Below, piece after piece: positions 16,780 to 23,606 of a stretch of DNA of 35,978 nt (position 1 is its first letter; the number at the start of each line of letters is the position of its first letter). Source of the DNA: CAYYJM01 sp964471755 (GTDB taxonomy: Bacteria > Planctomycetota > Planctomycetia > Gemmatales > Gemmataceae); the NCBI GenBank assembly GCA_964471755.1, contig CAYYJM010000029.1, positions 1 through 35,978 of the forward strand, in the 5' to 3' direction. Position numbers and translations under genes: made by a program. Below the pieces are notes generated by a model. It made no database searches. It was not told where the DNA came from and saw only the letters and a program-made list of their open reading frames with translations.

Positions 16780-18294
16780 ATGCGGACGGGGAAGTTCTGC
16801 CTGTGGCTCTTGCTGGTCAGCCTGCCACCACTGCTGCTGCCGGCGACGGGGCAGGCTCAGGGACTGATCATCGGTGGCTCGGGTGCCATGCATCGGTCGA
16901 TGGCCGGTGCCTCGACAGCCGTCGGGGCCGACGCCCTCGGTGCCCTGTACTGGAACCCGGCCGTCATCAGCGGTTTGCCCAACTCCGAGGCCGTCATCGG
17001 CGGCGAGTTCCTCATCCCGGATACGCACGTCGGCTCGACCATTCCTGCCGGGGCCTTCGGCCCGCTCGGGCCGACGTCAACACTGTCCGGCTACACTCGC
17101 AGCGACAGCGGCGTGGGTTTGCTGTCCGGCATCGGCGTTGTCCAAAAAATGGATAGCTTGCCCGTGACGATGGGTGTCGCCATGGTCACGCTGGCCGGCG
17201 GCGGCGTCAACTTTCCGGGCAATCCCGCCAATCCGATCCTCGCGCCGGTCGGGCCGTTCAATCGCTTCGTCCTGGGACCGCAGGCGGCCTCGCTCACCGT
17301 CGTCAGCGTCATGCCGACGATGTCCGTCCAGTTCACCGAGCGGCTCGCCGTCGGCTTCAGTCCGATGCTCGATGCCAGCCTCGTGTCATTTGACCCGGCT
17401 TTCTTCGGCCCGGCCAACGACGCAAACGGTGATGGTCTGTCGAGCTTCCCCACCGGCACGCACTCGCGGCCATTCTGGGGCGGTGGGTTTCGCACCGGCT
17501 TCACCTACAAGCTCTGCGAGGGGCTGATTGCCGGCTTCTCGTACACCAGTCCGCAGTGGTTCGAGACCTGGCGGTTCAATGCCCGCGATGAGGTCGGCAA
17601 TCCGTTCCAGTTCCGGACCCGCGCCACGCTGCCGGCCATCTTCTCTGGTGGTCTGTCCTACGTCGGCATTCCGGGCTGTCTCCTGTCGGCCGACCTGCGC
17701 TGGTTCGACTACCGGGCCACGAACCTGTACGGCGAGCCGGCCCGCAACGGCGGAGCCGGCTGGGACAGCATCTGGTCCGTCGCTCTGGGTGCCAAGCACA
17801 ATATCACCGACGGGCTCTCGGTCCAACTCGGCTACCTGTACAATCAAAATCCGGTGCCGTCGAACCTCACCCTGTTCAACACCATGCTCCCCGCCGTGAC
17901 ACAGCACACCATCTCGGCCGGCACCTACCTCCAGATGACCGAGTCGATCGGCATGTCCCTGGCCTACATTCACGGCTTCAAGAGTTCGGTCTCGGGCAGC
18001 GTCTCTCCTCTCCAGGGCATGACCACGACCCTCGACACCGAGTACGACTCGATCGCCTTCGGCATGCACATCAAGTTCGGCGGTCAGAAACCGGCTCCGC
18101 GCATGGTCTCGACCGAGGCCACGGTGCCGACAGTGCCGCCCTGCTGCCCTGCTCCGTGCTGCCCGGAACCGAGTTCGCCGCCCTGTCCCGCCGGATTCTG
18201 TCCGACTCCCGCCGTCGGAGGCGCAGGATTGACGACCGTTCCGAGCCCGACCCTTCCCCCGAATTTCGAGTCGCTGTCGCCCCGGACTCGGTGA
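16780..18294 (+). CDS. FadL/OmpP1-like outer-membrane transport protein
   Basis: A 504-residue beta-barrel of the OMPP1/FadL/TodX type, which lets hydrophobic molecules cross the outer membrane. The signal peptide runs to about residue 27 ('LPATGQAQG'). The mature N-terminus has the FadL hatch-like 'SGAMHRSMAGAST' and the NPA motif ('ALYWNPAVISGLP'). Amphipathic strands continue to 'IAFGMHIKFGGQ' (about residue 435). Unusually, the barrel is followed by a Cys- and Pro-rich tail of about 70 residues ('CCPAPCCPEPSSPPCP'). Start: ATG 16780, nine bases after GGAG; an in-frame ATG at 16738 would add a non-signal extension. The stop is only two bases from that of the convergent ATP-grasp gene. Confidence 0.83.
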   Translation: MRTGKFCLWLLLVSLPPLLLPATGQAQGLIIGGSGAMHRSMAGASTAVGADALGALYWNPAVISGLPNSEAVIGGEFLIPDTHVGSTIPAGAFGPLGPTSTLSGYTRSDSGVGLLSGIGVVQKMDSLPVTMGVAMVTLAGGGVNFPGNPANPILAPVGPFNRFVLGPQAASLTVVSVMPTMSVQFTERLAVGFSPMLDASLVSFDPAFFGPANDANGDGLSSFPTGTHSRPFWGGGFRTGFTYKLCEGLIAGFSYTSPQWFETWRFNARDEVGNPFQFRTRATLPAIFSGGLSYVGIPGCLLSADLRWFDYRATNLYGEPARNGGAGWDSIWSVALGAKHNITDGLSVQLGYLYNQNPVPSNLTLFNTMLPAVTQHTISAGTYLQMTESIGMSLAYIHGFKSSVSGSVSPLQGMTTTLDTEYDSIAFGMHIKFGGQKPAPRMVSTEATVPTVPPCCPAPCCPEPSSPPCPAGFCPTPAVGGAGLTTVPSPTLPPNFESLSPRTR

Positions 18295-18296
18295 GA

Positions 18297-19202
18297 TCAT
18301 CGGCCGAGCAGGAGGTCGGCCAGGGCGTCGGTCAGAGGCAAGCCACAGCGGGCCTCGAAGCCCATGAACATCGGGCTCGGGTTGGCCTCCAGAAAGACGT
18401 AGTGGCCGTCCGGCCCCAGGCGCAGATCGATGCCGGTCCAGCGCAGGTGCAGCACGGCCGCCGCCTTCCGGCACTGGTCCTCCACCTCCGGCGGCAGCGC
18501 GTGGGAGACGATCTTCGGATCGGGATCCTCGCGGAAATCGATCTCTCCAGTGGCCACCTCGCAGGCCAGCACGCGATCGCCGGCGATGAAGACGCGGATG
18601 TTCGTCCCCTCGATCTCTTCCTGAAGCGTCACCGGAGCGTAGGCCAGGTTGCCCAGGTTCTGATCGCTGAGATGGTCCGGGGTCAGCCGGAGCGTGTGGG
18701 CTCCGCCCTGGATCGGTTTGAAGATGACCTTCGGAACCCGGGCGGCGAACTCGCGAACCGCCTGTGGATCGTTGCCGAGCATCGTGCGCGGCACCGGCAC
18801 ACCGAGGGCGGCGACCATCGCCAGGGCGGCCGGCTTCGTCTGGTGCAACTGAAACGCGGTCCAGCCATTGACCCAGCGTGTCGGCCAGTGGATGAGCAGG
18901 GACTCGAACAGGCTCCGCGCGTCGTTGCCGGCGATCATCGCCTGGCCCTCATCGGCCAGGGGTGGGATGGCGACCTGATTGTAGCAGCGCCAGTAGACCG
19001 CCTCGATCTGCTCGAACGACACCACCCGGCCGGCCGGCAGACGGAGTCGGCCGGCTCCCGTCGCCGGGTCAAACGCCACGGTCATCGCCGTGGGGAACCA
19101 GCGGCTGTCAAACAGTTCCACGTCCGCTCCACGGCCCTTCAAATGGTGCAGCATGTGGACCGCGTGGGCGTCGTCCTCTCCGCCAAGAATCAGGATCGCC
19201 AT
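18297..19202 (-). CDS. RimK/MvdD-like ATP-grasp ligase, candidate graspetide macrocyclase
   Basis: A 301-residue ATP-grasp enzyme. Family members activate a carboxylate as acyl phosphate and join it to an amine or hydroxyl; graspetide enzymes make ester or amide links between Glu/Asp and Thr/Ser/Lys side chains of a precursor peptide. Visible features are an N-terminal Rossmann-like part with 'VYWRCYNQV' (residues 69-77), the ATP-binding Lys in 'VIFKPIQGGAHTLRL' (K162), 'VTLQEEIEGTNIRVFIAGD' (191-209), 'WTGIDLRL' (D259) and the metal-binding 'FLEANPSPMF' (E272, N274). Start: ATG 19202 with GAGGAG seven bases before it. It is divergent, 96 bases apart, from a small peptide gene carrying TTxxxxEE motifs, the core motif of plesiocin-type graspetides. 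RimK-like peptide or small-molecule ligation is the alternative. Confidence 0.85.
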   Translation of the reverse strand: MAILILGGEDDAHAVHMLHHLKGRGADVELFDSRWFPTAMTVAFDPATGAGRLRLPAGRVVSFEQIEAVYWRCYNQVAIPPLADEGQAMIAGNDARSLFESLLIHWPTRWVNGWTAFQLHQTKPAALAMVAALGVPVPRTMLGNDPQAVREFAARVPKVIFKPIQGGAHTLRLTPDHLSDQNLGNLAYAPVTLQEEIEGTNIRVFIAGDRVLACEVATGEIDFREDPDPKIVSHALPPEVEDQCRKAAAVLHLRWTGIDLRLGPDGHYVFLEANPSPMFMGFEARCGLPLTDALADLLLGR

Positions 19203-19298
19203 GAACTGACTCCTCGATTTTTCTTCGCCAGACGTCCCATCCTGGCTATCTTGAAACGGTGGTGAGAACCCGTCATTCATTCTAGAGGGAGAGGAGCC

Positions 19299-19532
19299 AT
19301 GCAACACCCGTTCGCGGGGATCCTGCCGGCACCGGCAGTTCCGGTACTGACGGAGAGCGAGGACCTGGAGGCGGTCGTTGGCGGTATGAGCAAGGGCGGC
19401 CTGACGCCGACAACCCTGGCCTTTCCGGAGGAGGGGGCCCAGCGGCCGCTCAGTACCATGTCCTTCCGGGAGGAAGGGACCTATATGCCCGGTTCGCAAC
19501 TGGCGTTCGCCGGCACGAGCCTGGGCTTCTGA
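19299..19532 (+). CDS. Candidate graspetide precursor peptide (double-Gly leader, TTxxxxEE cores)
   Basis: A 77-residue peptide. The leader (1-29) begins 'MQHPFAGILPAP' and ends 'LTESEDLEAVVGG', a typical double-glycine cleavage signal. The core holds 'TTLAFPEEG' (38-46), 'STMSFREEG' (52-60) and a decayed third unit, 'GSQLAFAG' (65-72), which lacks the acidic residues. TTxxxxEE is the core motif of plesiocin-type omega-ester peptides, where the two Thr are esterified to the two Glu; the second unit here starts with Ser, which also has a hydroxyl. Start: ATG 19299 behind AGGGAGAGGAG. Its place beside an ATP-grasp ligase is the main support. No double-glycine peptidase or exporter is seen nearby, so processing would need a gene elsewhere. 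Confidence 0.75.
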   Translation: MQHPFAGILPAPAVPVLTESEDLEAVVGGMSKGGLTPTTLAFPEEGAQRPLSTMSFREEGTYMPGSQLAFAGTSLGF

Positions 19533-19649
19533 TTTGCCGCGATTTTTCGCCAATCTTTTCGGCGGCTGCCCCGTCGTACCAGTAACATTGACGTCAGCTT
19601 CGGGGCAGCTCGCACCCACTCCAGCAACCTTCGTGAGGGACCGGGAACC

Positions 19650-21017
19650 ATGTTGCATCCTTTTTCCGGCGTGAGCGGAACGTGTGATCGGGACCAGGAA
19701 ACACACCCATCGCGGCGGCAGGCCCTGGGAACGATGGTCTTCGCGGCGGGGGCCGTCGCCGTGCCGGCGCTGGCTCACGGTCAGATCGCCATCACCAACG
19801 CGGTCAACGAGGCCGGCGCGCCCCGCGTGACGACGCTGGCCCTGGGCGAGGAAGGGGCGGCCACGCGCGCCCTCAACGAGGCCGGCGGTCGGACCCTGCC
19901 GGCCGCCACGACCGAACCGTTCGGCGAAGAAGCCGGCAAGGTCATGAGTCACTTCCAGCCCGGTCTGGAGGACGGCGGCGTGGCTGTCAAGCCGCCGATC
20001 AAGCAACCGGTCACGGAAGCCATCCCGGAAGAGGGCCGGGCCACAACGCTGGCCATCGGCGAGGAAGGCGGTCGCAAGCCGATCAACCCGGCGACCGACG
20101 CGATCAACGAGCAGGGCGGCCAGAAGCCGGTGCCGCAGCCGCAAGCCACGACGCTGGCCATCGGTGAGGAAGGGGCAGCCGCTCCGGGCCAGGCTGGGCA
20201 GGCCGTCGCCCAGGTCGCCATCGCCGCGGCCGTCGTCCAGGCTGCCTCGACCGAGGCGGTCGGCGAGGAAGGGGCTCAGGTTCCGGGCAATCCCGGTCAG
20301 CCGGTCCAGAAGGTCCAGATCCGGATTCAGGGGGGACCGATCCAGATTCAGGTGCAGCCGGCGATCACGACGCAGGCCCTGAATGAAGAGGCCGCCACCG
20401 GAGCGCTCCGCGAAGGCGGCATCTCGACGCGGGCGGTCAACGAGGAAGGGGGCCTGACCAAGGCCCTGAACGACGCCGGCATCAACGTCGGCCGGGTCAT
20501 CCTGGTCAAGCCAATGTCGCGGGACCTGACCGACGCCCAGCTCAAGGCCGTTTGGGCCGACCTGGGCGGCAGCGACGCGAACGCAGCACTGCAAGCCAGC
20601 GCCGTGCTGTACGGCTCGAAGCAGGTGCTGACCTTCCTCAAGGGTCATCTGAAGCTCGAGCAGCCGAAGGCCGACCCGGCCCAGGTCGCCAAACGGATCA
20701 AGGATCTCGACAGCGACGACTTCGAGACGCGTGAGAATGCCGAGAAGGCCCTGGAGAAACTCGGTGGCGCTGCCGTCACGGCTCTCCAGGCAGCTCTGAA
20801 CAACCCGGAGGCCTCGACGGAGGTCAAGATGCGCGCGGCCCGGCTGCTGGAGAAGGCGAAGGTCAACTCGCCGATTCTTCAGGCGCAGCGCGGCGTCGAG
20901 GTACTCGTTGCCCTGGCCACGCCCGAAGCGAAGGAGCTGCTCAAGACCCTTGCCAACGGCCCGGACAATGATCTCGTCGTCCCGGTCGCTCGCAAGGCGC
21001 TGGAACGAATGAAATAA
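19650..21017 (+). CDS. Large exported protein with about 13 graspetide-core-like repeats and HEAT-like C-terminal domain
   Basis: A 455-residue protein. It starts 'MLHPFSGV', like the small peptide upstream ('MQHPFAGI'). A Tat-like signal follows ('SRRQALGTMVFAAGAVAVP', residues 21-39, cleavage near 43-45). Residues 49-277 carry about 13 units of (T/S)-x-A-(I/L/V)-(G/N/P)-E-(E/A)-G. TTxxxxEE is exact at 61, 87, 132, 167 and 240, and STxxxxEE occurs at 200 and 259. Weaker units sit at 49, 72, 122, 149, 250 and 270. Spacers are rich in Gln, Pro, Ala and Gly. The C-terminal part (about 290-455) is the helical, HEAT-like domain often found with planctomycete WD40 repeats ('LDSDDFETRENAEKALEKLG'). 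I infer a second substrate of the adjacent ATP-grasp enzyme, cross-linked in the cytoplasm and exported folded; this is untested. Confidence 0.8.
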   Translation: MLHPFSGVSGTCDRDQETHPSRRQALGTMVFAAGAVAVPALAHGQIAITNAVNEAGAPRVTTLALGEEGAATRALNEAGGRTLPAATTEPFGEEAGKVMSHFQPGLEDGGVAVKPPIKQPVTEAIPEEGRATTLAIGEEGGRKPINPATDAINEQGGQKPVPQPQATTLAIGEEGAAAPGQAGQAVAQVAIAAAVVQAASTEAVGEEGAQVPGNPGQPVQKVQIRIQGGPIQIQVQPAITTQALNEEAATGALREGGISTRAVNEEGGLTKALNDAGINVGRVILVKPMSRDLTDAQLKAVWADLGGSDANAALQASAVLYGSKQVLTFLKGHLKLEQPKADPAQVAKRIKDLDSDDFETRENAEKALEKLGGAAVTALQAALNNPEASTEVKMRAARLLEKAKVNSPILQAQRGVEVLVALATPEAKELLKTLANGPDNDLVVPVARKALERMK

Positions 21018-21033
21018 GCGGGTCGGTCAACCA

Positions 21034-21075
21034 GTGGGCCGGGGAGGTTTCCCTTCCCGGCCCACCGCCATTTTT
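21034..21075 (+). terminator. Rho-independent terminator after the repeat protein gene
   Basis: A 14-bp stem with one G-U pair (21034-21047 with 21052-21065) and a TTTC loop. CGCCA and then five T (21071-21075) follow. It lies 17 bases after the stop codon and separates the graspetide-like locus from the sigma operon. Confidence 0.82.
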
Positions 21076-21103
21076 GGGATGATCACGGCTGGCCGGCGTC
21101 CTG

Positions 21104-21652
21104 ATGATGTCGCCACAGGAGCAGCCGACGAGGGATGGCGTGGAGCCCCGCTTGCTGACGCACTGGCTCGATGTTCTCTCGCCAGGCCTGGTCCTGTTCG
21201 CCCGGCAGTGGTGTTCCGCGCCCGAGGACGTGGTTCAGGAGGCGTTCGTCAAACTGGCCGGTCAGCGACCATCGCCGGAGGACGTTCGCGGCTGGCTCTA
21301 TCGCGTCGTCCGCAATGGAGCGATCTCGGCCAGTCGGGCGGAGGCCCGGCGGCGTCGCCATGAGGCCGAGGCGGCGGCGCGTCGGCCGGACTGGTTCGAG
21401 CCGACGCCCGGTGCCGATCTCGACGGTCGGGCCGTCGCCGAGGCGTTGCAGCACCTCGATCTGGAACTGCGCGAGGTCGTCGTGGCTCACCTCTGGGGCG
21501 GGCTGACGTTTCAGCAGATCGCACGGATGCTCAACGTGTCCGACAGCACGGCTCATCGGCGCTACCTCGCCGGTCTGGAGCTGCTACGGCAGAGGATGGA
21601 GGGCACATGTCCCGCGACACAGACGACCTCGAAGCCCGCCTCGGAGCGTTGA
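21104..21652 (+). CDS. ECF-family RNA polymerase sigma factor
   Basis: A 182-residue sigma-70 factor of the extracytoplasmic-function class. Region 2 contains 'DVVQEAFVKLAGQ' and 'DVRGWLYRVVRNGAI' (about residues 43-75). Region 4 is the helix-turn-helix 'LTFQQIARMLNVSDSTAHRR' (about 134-153). The chain is short of region 3, as ECF factors are. The start ATG at 21104 is followed by a second ATG; the ribosome binding site is poor. The last 46 bases overlap the next gene, which encodes a single-pass membrane protein that may be its regulator. Planctomycetes have very many such factors; the signal is unknown. Confidence 0.9.
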   Translation: MMSPQEQPTRDGVEPRLLTHWLDVLSPGLVLFARQWCSAPEDVVQEAFVKLAGQRPSPEDVRGWLYRVVRNGAISASRAEARRRRHEAEAAARRPDWFEPTPGADLDGRAVAEALQHLDLELREVVVAHLWGGLTFQQIARMLNVSDSTAHRRYLAGLELLRQRMEGTCPATQTTSKPASER

Positions 21653-22095
21653 AGCCCGCCCCGCCGAGCCTCAACCGCGACGCCACCCTGATCCGCATGG
21701 GACGCGCCAGCGCGCCAGGAGTCGGTCGCTGGCGTGCCGCCAGCGCCGCCCTCGTCGTGATCGCCGTCGGCTTCGCCCTGGCCTGGTGGCACGAACGTTC
21801 CCGGCCGCCGGTCGAGATCGTGCGCGTCGTCGAGCGGATCGTCGAGGTGCAGGTGCCCGTCGCTCCACCGACGCCGACGCCGACGCCGACGCCATCGCCG
21901 GGCGAGCCGTTCACCGACACCTGGTCCACGCCGCTGGATGAGCGGAATCTGCCGCCGTATCTGCGTCTGCAACAGCAGATTCTGCGGCATGGTCTCGACG
22001 GCCTGACCACGATGCCGGCCCCGTCTCCGGCCCGGCCAACGCCGACCCTGACCGAGTTGCTGAACGATCTGGAAAACCCTCAGGGAGATCTGTGA
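21607..22095 (+). CDS. Single-pass membrane protein, putative partner of the ECF sigma factor
   Basis: A 162-residue protein. A short soluble N-terminus (1-40) precedes one membrane helix (about 42-62, 'AASAALVVIAVGFALAWW'). Beyond it is a low-complexity (TP)n stretch ('PPTPTPTPTPSPG') and a polar C-terminus. No zinc-binding anti-sigma HxxxCxxC motif is visible, so an anti-sigma role rests only on position: it overlaps the sigma gene by 46 bases and the next gene through TGATG. This overlap implies translational coupling. Confidence 0.7.
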   Translation: MSRDTDDLEARLGALKPAPPSLNRDATLIRMGRASAPGVGRWRAASAALVVIAVGFALAWWHERSRPPVEIVRVVERIVEVQVPVAPPTPTPTPTPSPGEPFTDTWSTPLDERNLPPYLRLQQQILRHGLDGLTTMPAPSPARPTPTLTELLNDLENPQGDL

Positions 22096-23606
22096 TGTGT
22101 CGTACCGTCGCCGGCTTCGTGCTGGCCTTCCTGCTGGTGTCCGCTCTCGGCGCGGCCGAGGAGTCGCCGCCGGGCCAGCCCTCTGAGGTGCCCGCGAAGG
22201 ACGGCGAGCCCGGAGTCGGGTTCGAGGAGCAGAAACCGTACTGGCACAAGGTGACCGTGCCGAATTCGCCGCCGACGGAGCGGGCCCTGGCCTATCCCCT
22301 GCGGCTCGATCCGCTCGACAGCGATCCCGGCAACGCGGCCCTGCTCTGGCTCCGGGCCGGCATGCAAGTCTCCCAGGTCAAGCGGGTGATCACCGAGGAC
22401 GAGGAGAAGTGGAGCGGCCTGCCGGCCCACGGTGCCACTCCGCTCGACCAACTGCCCCAGGAGAAGGTTGCCAAACTGCTCGAACCGTTCGAGTCGGCCC
22501 TGCGCATTGCTCATGCCGCCGCCCGGCGTGAACGCTGCGACTGGGGCGAGCCACCCCTGACGCTCACGAATCTGCATGGCTTCCTGCCCCTCGACGAGAT
22601 TCAGTCGATGCGCACGCTGGCCCGGCTGCTCTGTTTCGAGCATCGGCTGGCCCTGGCGAAGGGGGACTGGAAGGAGTCCGTCCGCATCGTCCGAACCGGA
22701 CTGACGATGGCTCGTCACCTGGGGGAATCGAAACTGCTCCTCGCGCACCTGGTCGGCATCGCCATCGAGGCCATCATGCAGGGCCGGATCGAGGAGATGA
22801 TCGTCCAGCCCGGTGCGCCGAATCTCTACTGGTCGCTGACCGATCTGCCGACGCCGCTGGTCGCTGTCGAGACCGCGATCCGCTACGAGCTGAACACCGT
22901 CCACCGAACCTTCCCATCGCTGCGGCGGCTGGAAGCGACCCCGGAGGTGCCACTCGACCAGGAGCAGTTGTTCGCCATGTTTAGCGAGGCCCTGCGCGGC
23001 TTCCAGCCCGAGGAGGAGATGCCCGCCTGGAAGCGGTCGCTGCTCCTGACGACCACGGTCGCCCACTACTTCCAGACGGCGAAGAAGGCCCTGCTCGACC
23101 GGGGCGTGCCACGGGAGAAGGTCGAGAAGTTGCCGACCGCTCAGGTCGTCGGCCTCTACTTCCTCAACGATTACAATCGCCTCCGTGACGACGTTCTCAA
23201 GCTGCAGAATCTGCCGCCGTGGCAGGCTCAGCCCCTGCTCGATGCCCTGGAGAAGCAACTCGGGGCACGCATGAAGAGGGGCGGCAATCCCTTCCTGATG
23301 CTGTTCCCGGCGATCAACAAGGTGGCGCATGCCAACCTCCGCCAGCAGAGGTCGGTCGCCATTCTGCGAACCGTCGAGGCGATCCGTTTGCACGCTGCCC
23401 ACAACGGCGGCAAGCTACCGGCGAAGCTGGCCGACCTCACCGTCGCTCCGGCTCCGATCGATCCGGCGACCGGGCGGACGTTCGAGGCGTACTACCGCGT
23501 TGAGGATGGCGTGGCGAAGCTCGAGGTTCCGCCGCTGTCGCCGTACCCGGCCTACATGGCCCGTCATTTCGAGATCCGTTCACCCGTTCAGGAGAAGAAG
23601 CCATGA
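22095..23606 (+). CDS. Secreted protein of unknown function in the sigma operon
   Basis: A 503-residue protein with a signal peptide (residues 1-20, 'AGFVLAFLLVSALGAAEE'). The rest is soluble and mostly helical, with no motif I can name. The C-terminal part ('AILRTVEAIRLHAAHNGGKLP', then 'DPATGRTFEAYYRVEDG') resembles the end regions of planctomycete proteins that look like DUF1559 or pilin relatives. It starts at ATG 22095 in TGATG overlap with the gene before (a GTG three bases earlier is the alternative). It ends in ATGA overlap with the DUF1559 gene after it, so all four genes of this operon are translationally coupled. Confidence 0.7.
   Translation: MCRTVAGFVLAFLLVSALGAAEESPPGQPSEVPAKDGEPGVGFEEQKPYWHKVTVPNSPPTERALAYPLRLDPLDSDPGNAALLWLRAGMQVSQVKRVITEDEEKWSGLPAHGATPLDQLPQEKVAKLLEPFESALRIAHAAARRERCDWGEPPLTLTNLHGFLPLDEIQSMRTLARLLCFEHRLALAKGDWKESVRIVRTGLTMARHLGESKLLLAHLVGIAIEAIMQGRIEEMIVQPGAPNLYWSLTDLPTPLVAVETAIRYELNTVHRTFPSLRRLEATPEVPLDQEQLFAMFSEALRGFQPEEEMPAWKRSLLLTTTVAHYFQTAKKALLDRGVPREKVEKLPTAQVVGLYFLNDYNRLRDDVLKLQNLPPWQAQPLLDALEKQLGARMKRGGNPFLMLFPAINKVAHANLRQQRSVAILRTVEAIRLHAAHNGGKLPAKLADLTVAPAPIDPATGRTFEAYYRVEDGVAKLEVPPLSPYPAYMARHFEIRSPVQEKKP

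Noticed and set aside
19299..19532. Class II bacteriocin or Nif11-type peptide instead of a graspetide precursor
   Set aside because: The GG leader would allow it, but the TTxxxxEE cores and the adjacent ATP-grasp ligase fit a graspetide better, and no lanthipeptide or cyclodehydratase gene is present.
19203..20648. Upstream extension of the ATP-grasp frame on the minus strand, giving 783 codons
   Set aside because: The added part is antisense to the two TTxxxxEE genes and low in complexity. ATG 19202 has a good GAGGAG site and begins the conserved domain.
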